From Saururus chinensis (taxonomy: Eukaryota; Streptophyta; Magnoliopsida; Piperales; Saururaceae): 64,000 nucleotides of DNA. Of the stretch, positions 1 through 13,700 are shown piece after piece. The stretch covers positions 64,802,282-64,866,281 of the forward strand of contig CP141140.1 in assembly GCA_035235625.1 (NCBI GenBank). The letters run 5' to 3'. The notes under the pieces were generated by a model, which worked only from the letters and a program-made list of their open reading frames with translations, ran no database searches and was not told the origin of the DNA. Position 1 is the stretch's first letter; the number at the start of each line of letters is the position of its first letter. The position numbers and the translations under genes are program-made.

Positions 1-1340
1 GATCTTGTGGATGATGACTCCCATGCATAACTTATGTTAGGCTCTCTTTCAGTGAGGGGTAGAAAAAACTCTTCTCAAATACACACCCTATAGTGTATAC
101 TTTTTTTTCCTTAAAAATATAGTGTACACTCACTAAGAAGGATAAAGTCAAATATAAAAAAAAGATCTTGTGTGATCTCCAATTACATATATTCATCAAA
201 GCAATAAATAAAGGTTGTCACTTATTAAGAAAAGGGCACACATCAGCTGAGAATAAAAGAAAAGGCAACACAGATCTTTGGTAATTTGGGGCTGTTCCTC
301 ACAATGAAAACACATATTGGAACTGCGGATTGTAACACTAGCACATATGTAACATTCTTGCTAGCACCATAAAAAGAAAGAAGGCTAATATGCAAGGACA
401 ATGGATTTTTATTTATCTTAATAATACCTTTAAAAGTTAATACTCTTTTTGTCCTAAATTAATAGTTTTATTTAGCAAAAAAAATTATTCCATATTAATA
501 GCTCCATATTGTTAAATTGAAGTAGCTGGGAACTTAGAAGAGTATTATAAGCTTATTTTTCCTTCTCTTAGACGTAAGTTTATGTCAACTAAATTACAAT
601 AGTCCATTTAGTGAGGAGTATAATTCATAGTGACCATAAAATCTACTAGGAAATGTCATTACCTAACTTAGCCCCAAAGGACCCGGATAAAGTGGAAGGC
701 TTAAGCCCATAAATAAAAGTGGTAGGAGATGCCACCTAAGCATGATGTTAGCAAGCCCCAATTACGTGTACACTAAATGATTATGTGAAAATCGGTTGTA
801 AGTCCGACTCACAGAGCCCATCATCAAAGAGGTGCAATGACATGGCCTAGTATACAACTCACCAACGAGCTAAAACTCAGAACAATTATCTCGAATCTTA
901 ACATTCTCCCATAGGCTAGGGCAAAAATCCATAACTACCTTATATTAATTAACAGAGTTGTCAGGTCAGAGCCCTTGTTCATTCCCTCCTAATTGTTTTT
1001 CATTGATCTTAGCTTAGTGATAAAGTACTAACATATCAACAATTGTATAAAAAAAAGATAAGTGAATCATCATAAATAATATCAACTCACACAAGTCCTA
1101 ATAGATGACACTAGCAAGGTTGAAATTAAATTGTGGTAATAAAAGGCCCATTGCACTTATTGGTGGGACTTGACTAAACAAAAGATAAATTATATATATT
1201 ATACCAAGTACACATATATTATATTAATAGTCATATGTATTGTATTGCAAACACACCTACTACCCTGCCAGAAGCCCATGGGGAATGAGGGTCTACCTTT
1301 ATGGTTTTGACTACTTCTAAGCCACATAGACTAAGAGTCT
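1..1340. other. Intergenic, no gene recognised
   Basis: AT-rich sequence with no long open frame on either strand. Near 437-520 the text (a run beginning ACTCTTTTTGTCCTAAATTA, then ATTAATAGCTCC) looks like a decayed half of a Stowaway-type MITE, but no clean partner end or TA duplication could be placed. Positions 660-960 are moderately GC-richer and look like old repeat, with no family I can name. Confidence 0.5.
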
Positions 1341-1567
1341 CACTACAACAAAAAGAACTATCAACAACATTTTTATAAAGCGTTGCTATGATTATTATTA
1401 TTTACAATACTTTTAATAGAGCATCACTACTAGTTATACTATTAATGACGCTTTTATAAAAGTGTTGCTAATAGTTATAAATTTTATGATACTTTTTTAT
1501 GCATCATAAAAAATTATTTTTAGTAATATTTTATTTTACGTCGCTAATAATCTTTTTTATTATAGTA
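1341..1567. mobile_element. CACTA-type MITE
   Basis: The left end reads CACTACAACAAAAAG, the hallmark terminus of plant CACTA (En/Spm) transposons. The right end reads CTTTTTTATTATAGTA, its imperfect inverted complement. Between them are short subterminal repeats of the type GCGTTGCTA / GTGTTGCTAATAG in both orientations, as expected for CACTA ends. About 227 bp and non-coding. The expected 3-bp target duplication is not preserved (TCT on the left, TAC on the right), so the right edge is uncertain. Confidence 0.6.
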
Positions 1568-3509
1568 TACCTCTATTACCTCGTAGTCACATCTCTTTTA
1601 TTTAAAGTTACTCTCTCTATCCTACATTCATAGGTACATTTGGTACTCCCTCCGTCACTCCAAAAGGCTCAACCTATCCTTCTTCCTGTCACCTGCAACT
1701 GCAACTTCTGTTGGGAGAATCCACTTGCTAGTTGCCACAGGATGGCCGATGCAGACAATCTTGCCCCCCCCCAACACCACCGGCTGAGCCCCTTCTAACC
1801 TTCGGTGGGGTGGATTGCACAGGAATACGAGAGCAGCAGCAGGCCTTCCTGTTGTTGTTTCCAGTGGTTATGACGTCATAACCCGCTGGAGAGTAGAGAC
1901 CACTCCCCTCTTCTAGAAAAGACTGCCACCACTAGTTATACTTTTCCCCATGGTGGTGCTCCTCTCTAGAAATAGAAATAGTATTTTTGTTGGCACCGGC
2001 CTATATGTCTTGAACTAGAACCTTTGTTGGTGATTGGGCTAGCCATGGCAGTGCTTTCCCTACGTCAGGACCTATGCCAATACCCTTAGTCGCAAAAACA
2101 CCCTTCGCCATTGTCGGGGATTGTCCTACCAAGGCCAAGAAGGTAAGCCACTTTCTTCACGTCGAACAATTGTTGATCAGTCTGACCATGGCGACAGCCT
2201 AGCTTGAGGCCCAATTAGGTCAAATTGGCTTTACCCAAAACGGACCCGCATTGCCCATCAGCAATCGTGAAAGTGACCGACAATGGACAATGGACAATGG
2301 CCAATGGCGTGACCAGCTGTTGTTCGGTTGATCCCCAACCACCCAAAAATCCAATCTAATAGCATAATTTTCACATAAATAAGATGGGGATTATCATGCT
2401 AATTATACAAATAACTTGAGGCTACAAATCTTACCTCTCCAAACTATTGATCTTGCTGCATGCTCCTCCCTGCCATCGTCACTACTCATGCTCGCCAAAA
2501 AATTATATGCCTCTTAATAGGTATTTAAAATAATTAGTATTAGGTTCTTAATCTCGCGGTTGGCAACATATATTTGGAAGGTCTTGTCTTTTTTATTACA
2601 TAAGATTTGGTCCACCCCAAATCACATAATTTCATTTATACAGGAAACATGCAATTTGTAAATTACTTCTTGTAACATGTTCTATCATGAGATTTCATCA
2701 TTCTTTATCTTCACCCTCCTCTCCCAATTCCCTGATAATGGTCATATCTCTGCTATCACCCTACTCTCTCATGACTTCCTTTTCTTTCTTTTCTTTCACC
2801 TATGATTTCCCCCAAATCCCTTTTGCTCAAAGCACATAAAGCCCAAAGCCCATGTTATGTTATTTACTCGAATAACAGTGAGCACTCGGTTATCGTATGA
2901 AGGGTCACGATGCAATAGAAGAAAAAACATAATCGAGATAGAATATTGAAGAGAGTTCTTGCATTACATGTAACAAGACATACTCGCAATTAGGTTTAGA
3001 AAAAAGGTTTCATAACATTTCACGTACGAATTCACACTTTTCTCAAACACTAAGAATCTGAAATACAAATCATAAGGTCATGAATTTACGAAATGATACA
3101 ATTTAGAAATACCATATTTCTAAATGTATTTTCAAACATACCCCCAAAGAAACTGACAAAAATGCCCTCCATTAGGCAACCTAATAAGGCTCAAACCCAA
3201 TTTTCGTTACTTAAATTAACTAGGTTCTTAGAGTTAAGTAAACAATCCATTTATGCATCTAATTTAAGTAATAACCCTACACATCATGTCTAACTTCAAA
3301 TAATCATATTCCACTTTTACGCATTCTTAGTAACATTATAAAACTTCCTTGTACTTCGGGGAGTTGTTCTGCTTAAAAGATATGTCAAACTCAAAATTTT
3401 CTACATAGCCAAATTTGAAAAATTAAGATGTTACAAGTTGTAAAAAATGAAAAAACACATTTACACAGAAAATCCCTTTTTAATTAGGGCACCAAATTTA
3501 CAATTTTTT
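1568..3509. other. Intergenic repeat-like DNA, no gene
   Basis: A GC-richer stretch (about 1,640-2,340) is followed by AT-rich DNA. It contains small local repeats such as ACAATGGACAATGGACAATGG near 2,280. The open frame at 3,093-3,293 has no recognisable domain and is not bounded by splice or promoter signals. Nothing here could be assigned to a gene or a named element. Confidence 0.4.
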
Positions 3510-4238
3510 GCATGAGGATTTACTAGGAGAGATCAAATTTAAGGGTTTTCACTTATCTATCAACATTTTATTACATGATAATTAGTTGTGGCTTGATCTC
3601 AACTCACCTTGGGCTTAGGTGAAGACAGGCATAATATTTGCTTTCCTAGCTGAGATAAGCTGGAGCCTACAGGAGCCAAGGCGGAGTCAAATCTCATTAT
3701 TTTTTTGTGCTTCCACTACCCTCTTCCCACTAATGGTTAACGCCTCTGAATTCATGATTAACGCCTTCAGACGAAGTACATAACTATGAACTTGTCAGAT
3801 CACAGAGCCAATAGAACAGGGGCCTTTTTTTAATCTATATGCGAAGATAAAAGCATGAGGATTTACTAGGAAAGATCAAACTAAAAGGGTTTTCAGTTTT
3901 CACTTCATTTATCAACATTCTATTAGACACAAGGATTAGTTGTGGCTTGGTCTCAACTCACTTTGGGCATAGGGGTACACGGGCCTAATATTTGCTTTCC
4001 TAGCTGAGAAAAGCTGAGCCTATAGGAGCCAAGCCTAAGCCAAATCTCATTGTTTTTTCGTGCTTGAACCCCACTCGCCTTAGTTCGCTCGGTCGGGCTT
4101 GTTGCATGACCGAATAGCCGCCTCCCTTTTCCCACTAATGGTAAACGCTTCTTAAGTCATGATTAACACCTTCAGACCAAGTACAAAACTATGAACTCGC
4201 CAGATCACAGAACTAGATAAAAGGGCCAATAGAACAGG
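3510..4238. repeat. Tandem duplication of a ~320-390 bp block
   Basis: The block starting GCATGAGGATTTACTAGG at 3,510 (ending near 3,820 at CCAATAGAACAGG) is repeated at 3,853-4,238 with the same order of landmarks: GATTAGTTGTGGCTTG, TTGCTTTCCTAGCTGAGA, TTCCCACTAATGGT, ATGATTAAC, CAGATCACAGA. The second copy is longer by an insertion around 4,065-4,120 (HindIII-free GC-rich stretch with CGGTCGGGCTTG). Copies are diverged by point changes and small indels, so the duplication is not recent. It lies just downstream of the importin-11-like gene. Confidence 0.85.
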
Positions 4239-4789
4239 TTTGAACTCACATTTCAAATTTTTTTTATACCTGGAGTTTGTAAATGATACAAATATGAAAA
4301 CTATACCTTCACAAGTTGAAGTGAAAAGACAACTGTGAAGCACCCAAGTTTCAACCACTCATCTTTCACATTGACACTCAATAACCTATTTCTGATTTTT
4401 CCACCACTACCAGTGGCTGGTGGCTAACCTCTATATTTTGAGAACTACCGTGTGTGGTGGCCTTCAAAGCAAGTGCCCTAATTGTATTATCTACAACCAG
4501 CGAGCATTTGTATCATAGTGAAGTTATATTACAACAATCCTGATGTGATTATGAAAAACCCAGCGACAAAAATGGAACATCATCCCTCTCAAAAAATCAT
4601 GAAGTAGAAGCATATGCACCTGAAAAACATATACCAGATCTTAGTGGCGATAAAAATGAACTGAATGCGTAAATTCTTATGGACAATGAAAAGTGTAACT
4701 TACACTATATGCAACAGGAAAATTAGCACAAGCTCTTGCAGGGGGAAAAAATGAGTGGACTACAAAGAATGAAAGTGGATATATAAACT
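4239..4789 (-). other. 3' flank / probable 3' UTR of the importin-11-like gene
   Basis: Sequence immediately after the stop codon of the minus-strand importin gene. It should hold the 3' untranslated region and poly(A) site, but no cleavage site can be fixed from sequence alone. No other gene or repeat is recognised here. Confidence 0.45.
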
Positions 4790-7700
4790 TCACTGAACCA
4801 GCTTTAATGCTTGTTGTAACTGTTGGAATAACGTTGGGTGCATCTTGCCAATGGCTGAATTGAATGATGAGTCCCCATGAAAAGCAGCACATGCTCTAAG
4901 ATTTTCTCTTAGAGAGGACTCCAATGACAACTGCCTGATCGGATCTGAAGTTCTAATCTGAATGAATAAAGAACGTGTTTTTAGAGACAAACCATATAAA
5001 GGAAGTAGAATAATTCCTTGGATCTCGTATTAATAACTAATGGTGGAGATTTTCATAACTCAGCATAACAGAGCTAAAATGGGTCTACTATATGAATCAC
5101 TAGTCAAAGTATATTTATCACCCATTTGCAAGATTGAAATTTTTTCTATACCCAATACCCCAATTCGAGTCATGACTCATGAGGAATTAAAGGGAGCAAT
5201 ACAAAGTAAATGGTTTCAGATAACATATCTTTCTAGCTTACACAAATGCCAAATGACAAGTCAGTTTTACCTCTGCAAATTATTCTTAAGAATTATTAAT
5301 ACTTGATTAGCAACGCCCAAACACAGCATCCTGATAGTGGCCCAATTATACCAAAATTGCATATTTTACCTGTCTTCTTCTCAACTCCTTACTTGACACA
5401 ACTCCAAAAACAGCACTATGATAGTGGGACCCAATGGAGCTTGCATTATCGCTATTCAGAAAGTGCCAAGAGATGCAATCAATATAATCACAAAGTTACA
5501 TTAAAATCTTGAAGCATTACTAACTCTGAAAAGAACTTTACTTTGAATCTTCCTCATCTTCGCATTCGCTCAAAATTACACTTGTACAAACACTGCACTT
5601 GTTACCCATTACAAACAAAAAAGGCGTGAATGCATATACCAAGGTTTGTAACAAGAAATTTAAAAAATGCGCAAAGAAGCAGTACCTTAAAATTTGATCT
5701 ACTTTATCAAGAATTTGAGGTTCTCTTAAGGTCAAAACTATAGAAAGAGCCAAGGCATAAGCTTTTTTCTGGATCACTGTCACATTATCAATCTGCACGC
5801 AAGAGGCAGATACCTAAGAATTTCAACTTAAAAAATCTAAAAATGAAGTCAAAATTATTGCACTTCATAATATTTAAAGGCAACTAAGATAAGTCTAACT
5901 GATAAACATACACAACAAATCCATCAATGTCCCCATACAGTTCGAGTGTTCATTTGCTGCACATCTGTTTTAATGTGTACACCAACAGAACAGAAATGAG
6001 CCTGCTTACAAATGATCAGAACACTGTCTTTTTGTACGTTGCCGAGCTAGTAAATCAATAAGATAGCTAACATTCAAGGCACAGAACTGTGTCATTTAAT
6101 GCATATCAACATCATTATCAATTTATCATGGCATGTAGCATTCTGGAGTGTGCATTCCCCATGAGGACCAATTTTTAATTCATAAACTTAGTAGCCTTTT
6201 TCATAAATAAGGTGCACCTTAAAGTCTTTGTTACCAACTCAATTAACTATTTCTTCAGTCTACAACTCCAGCTTATGACACTCGGACTAGCCATTCTTCG
6301 TACATCTTACTGTGCCATAGGTAATATATCTTCCATGGTGCTAAATTTGTGATTGTCATTTACACATATTGACATAATTATCATGACTTATTCCAACTAT
6401 TTGGGGTTTGTGACACAGATCCTGCACTGCAAGTTCAGTTTATTCCCAAGTGCATTTTCTTATTTAAATACCATCATTTTATTTATAAACATAATACTAC
6501 AACTGTTAATCCACAATAGTGTCCTTTTTTCTCTCATGGACTGCGTGCACCTCAGCTTACTAATCCAGCATATGAGACTTCAAGTAGCTACTTTTCACGG
6601 ACTTATACCGTACCCTAGCTATATTCAATGATCAACATCTACGTACATTTTTTACAGTGCTAAAATTTAAAGCTCAACAACATAACATATCTCTATTTAA
6701 GCACACAAAAACAATATGAAATTTATCATTCTCAAAACCCTGATAGCGATATTTTCTACCTTCTCAAGCCACAAATCGGCCAGGCAGAGAATTATATTCT
6801 GATCCAGTAAAACCCCAGCCTGCTGAAGGGCCTGAAACACAGCTGGTTCGGCTGCCAAGTGGGCAAGATAATTTGAATTCATCACCAAAAGCCTTGCAAA
6901 AATGGCCCCGCTATATGCCTTTACCGATGCCTTAGAAGGATCATGCTCATCTCCTCCACTCAAACATATTACAATCAATTTCTGTAAATATAATAGGAAA
7001 ACAAAAACAAGAATAGAATGTTAGAAAAAGAGAAGAGCATATCAACTACTAACAGCTGTGGTCAATGACGAACCTGAAGAGTGCCGCCAATCAGTGGAGG
7101 CGCATCATTTGGGAAACACTGCAGTGAAAGGAAATATTCAAGTGTTTTACCTTAATTGGAGTCAAAGCACCCACTAACAAGAAGACAATAATCTTTCAAT
7201 TTGGATGATTAAACAGGCTCTTAAGAGGTGGAATGAGAATGAGTTTGGCCAGTCAATCAGATGAAACACTATAGGAATGCAAATGAGTCAAGTTGCTCCA
7301 CTGCATAAGCCGGTCGTCTCAGATTGCCTTAAGATTGAACTCATTTGTGGCTCATCAAGTCAAGCAGAGAATTTTGATCCTGCTCATTTGAGCCAGAGTT
7401 GATAAAGATTACATCCCTGCTCAATGTGGCTGAGCCCACTCAAATGATGCAATTTCAACTCAACACTCAGATCAGCTCAGGAAAATACATTTATAAAATT
7501 AAGGAAACCCTATAGCTACACATTTTTAAAGAGGAAACCCATTTGCCAAGGCTATGACTGTCAGAACCAAAAAGGTCAGAGATCTGACACTAAGAAGTTT
7601 TCAGTCCTCACTATCATATTTAACGAGGAAACTTTAGCTCCTTTTCTGTGTCACACATTCTACACAGTGATGGCCAGTATCAAACTAAGCAGTCAAGAGT

Positions 7701-10700
7701 TTCCTCTTTGGAGGTAGAAACATATAAAGATGATTTTTAGGCCTCAATTTTAGCTTTACTTGAGTTCGAATTAATCATAAACCATCTCTGTATATATGAG
7801 CAACTTGGCTCGTGGTTGGGCGTCAATCACGAGCTACAGTTATGGTTGCCAATCCAATCTTGAACATCAGTGTGCTTGACTTGGCTCCACTGATTTGCAT
7901 CCTTAAAATGCTAACATTTATAGTATGCCTAATTCATGGTCATCTTCATCAATCACATACCAAGTCAAAATAATAAAGCGTCTTTTTCCAACAATTTGAA
8001 AAGGCCTAAAAACAAAATCAGATTGAGATTTGAAGAATAACTAAAACAGAGAAATGAATCTTGATGGAGGAACACATTGCCCTTTTTAGGTAAGATTCAA
8101 TCAAAAATCAAGAAAGATTGATAAACAGGACCGGAAAATTGGGGGGCTGAATTTAAGTGGTGGGAGAACAATTTCAGCTACCCACACAAGTGAGGAGAAT
8201 TTTTCCATTAGTGGCTCTGCGATGTAAACATGGAGCAGGTGGCAGCAAGGTCAAATGACGAAATCATACTGGGTTGACACAGTCGACCCGGGCTTGTGAA
8301 CCAATTTGGCCAGGTTCCGTTTTAAAATATTGGTATAGAATAACATGTAAATCGCATTATAGCCCCATGTGTCCTATGTAGCTCCATTTGTCCTACGACG
8401 AAGATTTGAATAGAAATAAAGGGGCGGAACAACTTCCTTAAATTTAAGGACTCAATTAATTAAATAGGTGTATTGGTTTTATCCTTACAACCAAAAATAA
8501 AGTGGTCCTTGCTTCCCATTTTAAAGTTTGTTTTTTAAGCAATGGCCAAGGTGAACCAATATCTGAGAAAATCAACCAAAGTGGATTCAGTAAATTATAA
8601 AATTTGATTCCATCAAGTCCATTTAAATGACAGGAAACAAAACTTCAAATGCACAGGAATGGATGCAAACAAAATAACGACCTTGAATAAAAGAAATATT
8701 AAAGGAAAAAATAAGGGATATAACTTTCAGAAGTCTTACAGCCTTCTCCCAGTTACATTTTAACAAGAAGAGAAGAAAGAAACCGAGAGAATCATACCTG
8801 GATGAGAATTTCAATAAGAGGAAATGTTGATAGAAGTCCTCTATCATTGACATTCCCAACAATACCCTCAAGAAGATGAGAAACAGCCGAGGCATGCAAA
8901 TTCAGAAACTCGGTTCCACCTAATATTATGTAGCCCTCTATTATATCAATAGCAACCTGCAATATCAGGATAACAGTATTGGACATATGATATGTCATCA
9001 TACAAAAATAGCAAACAGAAAACTTTCATAAGATAAGAGAAGAAACACAGCAAAACTATTAATGATTGTTGCTGCCTGGTGACTAAAGGAAACTTCAATG
9101 GAGGGGAAAGGGGAGAGAAAACTAGAGGAGAAAGAGACCTCAATTGTCTAACAGTACAGTAGGTAAAACCCATATAAATAAGCTTAAACTATCCCACTTC
9201 TAATTGAAATTGCCTAACTATAAACTTAGCAACCTACCTTTAATTGACATATTTAATTCAAACTAAACTAGGCAAGCAATAAATAATAAGAATCGTACCT
9301 TTAATAAAACATAAATATTAATTTTCTACCTAAACTAGGAAAGACTATAAAGAGTAATTTCTAATTGCACCACTGAATTAAGAGGCATAGGAGATTGGCT
9401 GACAGGTCATAACAATGATGCGCGCATCTGACACAAGTTACTTCTTGATGCACCAACCTTCAAGTGGTCAAAACTTTTCTCCACAATGCCAAGTAAATAT
9501 GGAAAGAAGCTCAGCAGTTCAGAAACCATTGACGGCGCATAAGAAATGGTGGCTTCCCATAGCTGCAGAGCAATTACACCAACATAGTATATACAACAGA
9601 GTTAATAGTTAGTATTAATGCTGTTTCCTTATCGATACTGAAGAGAATGGCCTACAGAAGAGAGTAATAGCTAACCAGCACACCATCCTCCAGAAGGTTT
9701 AGTTCGTTGGGATTATTTACATCAACAGACATTTGAAGAATAGTAAGCAGCATGTTGTAGCACATAGGTGAATGATTACCAAGTGCACCCACAAAATTCC
9801 GAAGAGCAACTAGGAGCTGAATCTGCAAAAGACTTTCCCCAACAGAATCCTCCCATACCTTGACATATATAAATAGCTAAACAGTAAGGTCAAAGCCAAC
9901 AAAAGAGGATACTTCTAGCAGAGATTCTATATATGGCTAAGAAGACCTTGGAATCCAACAACCTCGTTGAAGAGAACACAAAAAGAAAGAATAAATAAAA
10001 AAGAAGTTGCAGAATAGATCTCCAAAATTGATGCCATATAACTCATTCATAGATAGTCAAATAGAAACGGGTAATATCTTATTCCATTATTTTGCCAAAT
10101 ACCAAACTTATAATCATATCATGCTCACCAGCTTCATCATTTCTCATCCCTATCAAATAATCTTTTCCTAAAGATACAGGTGTTGATTGAAGATAAAGCA
10201 TATAAAGCTCCTCAGGGATGCTGATTATTCAGAAATGCGGACTTATTTAAAATGACAAACCAAAATAGGTCAAAATCAAGCAAGTTTATGCATATTCCTT
10301 ACTGTCATGGAACACACCTTTTCTTAAACAACATAGATGATAAATAGACATCTAGAAGATCATTAAATGAAAAAAAATAGAATTTTGAGTTAAAAGTAGA
10401 ATAAAAGGTATATAAACCATGAAATGTTGCGAATAAGCAAAGATAGCCATAAATAAACCTTCATGAGCTTTTACTTTTTTGTTGAGTGCATTTGAGTGAC
10501 AAAATGAGACATTTTCAAGCCTAATACTGAAAGGAAGCCCCGAAAATACTTCCGATAATCTTGTACAATTAAAAACTCCTTAAGCCTTCCAGAACCAAAA
10601 TTCTTGGAAATTCACTATCCTGATCTAAGTAGGTAAGACACTAGATTGACTACTCCATTACAAGCCAAAAAATAAAAACACCACATAGGATAAAACAAGT

Positions 10701-13700
10701 CCCTCATGACCTATCATCATACGAAAAAAAAGACATAAAAATTCAATGGATACCTTGTGGAAAAAATCGGAAAGTTTATTCGCAACTGGAATGATGTGTT
10801 TACCACAATGTTCAATGAGCACCGAAATCAAATTCAAAACCTGAACCTGGAAATATACTAAAAAAGTCAGCAAGGCCTCCCACAGATAAGTATCTCATTG
10901 CAGAAAAACCCTCTTTTCATTGAAGGCAGATTGTAACCAATAAAAAAATATTATTGAAAGCCAACATACCTTTGAGTCAAACTCCTGCACTTCTTCTACT
11001 AATTTAAAACACAACTCCCAGCACTTGGGAAGAAGTTCTGAAAAATCTTCTTGTTGAAAATTAGTGTCCTCAACAAGGAAACACAAAGACCGACAGGCAG
11101 CTAACTAGTATCCAAAAATTATGAAGCAAATCAATAAACGACAAGGAAAGATTTGAAATATATAAAATTATCAAGGACTTATTAAAGAATACAAAATGTG
11201 AATGTGTAAACATATACAAGGTAGTCAAAGCAATGAGTGTTAGGTGCAAAACTTTGAATATTGAGAATACCTTCACAGCTAAGTCATTGTCCTGAAGCAG
11301 GCTAATCAAAGCACAGTGTACAACCTTTCTCATATCACCTTTTATCTGAAAGAATATATATGCCATAGAAAATTGGTGAAAGTTATCAGAGGGAATTTAC
11401 AAATTAATTTTAAAAGAAACCCAGGTGCATGTTAGCAAATTCATTCAGGAAGTGCCATTCCAACATGAATGTAGTCTCTCTCTCTCTCTCACACACACAT
11501 CTGACAACATAATAGAGTTCCAAAGAATTTCTTACCTCTGATACCCATTGACCCAGTATGAAAGCAATTTTCCGATGAATTACACGCATATTTGGATGGT
11601 TGTTGGAAAGTTCGAAGGACAGGACTCTGTTAAACCTGAAAATTCATACACACATATCAGTGTCGAAGGATACTTGTGCAAGCAGCAGGGCTACCATATG
11701 GGATCAGTTTTGGCCATATAATTTAAAATCACTTTTTTGCTACAGTCACTAATAACAATTTCTCACCAACATCAATTTTCTTTATTACAATCACGCATAG
11801 TTAACATTAAGTTTACCAATTTAGACAGATACCTTAGAAGCTTCACTAGATCTATTTCATATTGATGATTTTATATTAGGGACTAACTACCTCTTAACTT
11901 TAGCCAGACCTAATAATAACTCTTATTTTAATGTATTACGCATCCTGAAATTAAGAAAAAAATGCATACCAGTACAGAAATCAAAGAAACATCTTCTCAA
12001 AAAATGCAAAAGGCTTACACACAATATATTACCAATCATTGAAGTTAAGGTAATTTGCCAGTTCATAATAGACGTGCCCGGCTGCAGTGTATGCAGCATC
12101 CTTGAGAAGCATTTTAGAAGTAAGATCAGTCTCCGAAAGTGAACAACCTTCCATCGCCTCACGAAGAATAGAAACAACAACAGGGCCTAGCAACTATAAG
12201 AATAAATTTGTTAGTAAACAAATCGTGCAATATAAGTCCACTGATAATGTCAGATGAAAAGAATGGCTCACTTCTCTATAATTTTCAAATAAAACAATAT
12301 ACAAAGCTTCAGCACATGGTCTGAGCTTCTCAGTCCACTGAACCATATCCTGCTCGTGGTGGAATGATTCAGGGTTCTGGTACCATTCCTCCACATCACT
12401 TGCGGTTAAAACAAAGTACCTGGCCACATACAAAGGTTTCAACTACTTCCCTAAGAGGCCATGCAACTCATTAGAAATAACAACACCAAAAGAAACAAAA
12501 TCATCATTCCTTACAAAAACCTTCCAACAATTACCTCTTAATTAAAACATTACACAACAAAACTACTCGCTCATCTGGTAAAAGTGTCCTTAAGATGTCA
12601 GCAACAGTCTTTAAAATGTTATTCTTCCTCTGTTCCAATGAAGATCCATTGTCATTAATCACACGACCCACAAGGCTTGGCTTATACTCCTTACACTCCA
12701 ATACAGATTTCACCACAACCATACACTGAATCAAGAACTGCTCAAAGGGCATAATTTCATGTTCAGGGTTCACAATTTTGTTCAAGCAGAAATCCATAGC
12801 AAGCGGGAGTACAGCTTTATCACCAAAGGAATATGGATGCCTTGCTTGTATCAAAACTAGAATCTTCATTAACTTAACACAAGATCTTCCTACAAAGTTC
12901 CAAACTTTAGGAAACTGTTCATGGAAAGAAGAATCTGCAGTTTGAAGACAAGAAAAATAAAGGCCAATACTTTTAAATCATGTAATAAATATAAGATATG
13001 TAAACAGCACAGAAAATCAAAGGACACTGAAATTTTCTTTCAAGGTGAAAAGCATCTTACAGTATGGAAGAAACGATTGGACAGCACTCAAAATAGCAGG
13101 ACAGACTTCCTTCACAGGCTGAACCTCCTAATTAAATTACAAACAGAGAAACTGTCAATGATATCATACACCAAGTCATCAACCATGAAAAGCTGGTACC
13201 AATCCAATTCTCCTTAAACTAGCTACTCCCTCTGTTCTATATTAATAGCTACATTTGGTTTTAAAAATAAACTAATTTTCGTTCATTTTGAAAAACCAAA
13301 TGTAGCTACTAATTTAGGACAAAGAGAGTACAATATAATAAAAGAATTAATATATCTCACCTCATAATTATTCTAAACTTAGCACACTAACAAAAACCAC
13401 AAGAGGGAAAAGAACATCTCGTGCTAAGTACCTGTAGAGATTGTGCATCTGGTTGGAAACCAGAAATAGTGAGTTGCCGTATTATTTTTGAACATAGCAA
13501 CCATCTCTCACACGTCAAATTTAGTTCCTCTTCAATTGAAGCACTAACAGGAACACCATTGGCCATTGAAGAAAAGTTATGCAGTAAGGTTTGTACATCA
13601 CTCTTCCAAAGATGCCAACTATATTCAAATAAATGGGAAGATATCTGCAATAATCATAAAAAAGGATCACATTAAAACATAATTAGTCTTTAATGTCTGA

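Noticed and set aside
6697-6978. The run-on reading of importin exon 19 past 6,760 (ending in hydrophobic residues)
   Set aside because: A GT donor at 6,759 and the family alignment (WLEK joined to IDNVTVIQKKAY) show that the extra residues are intron.
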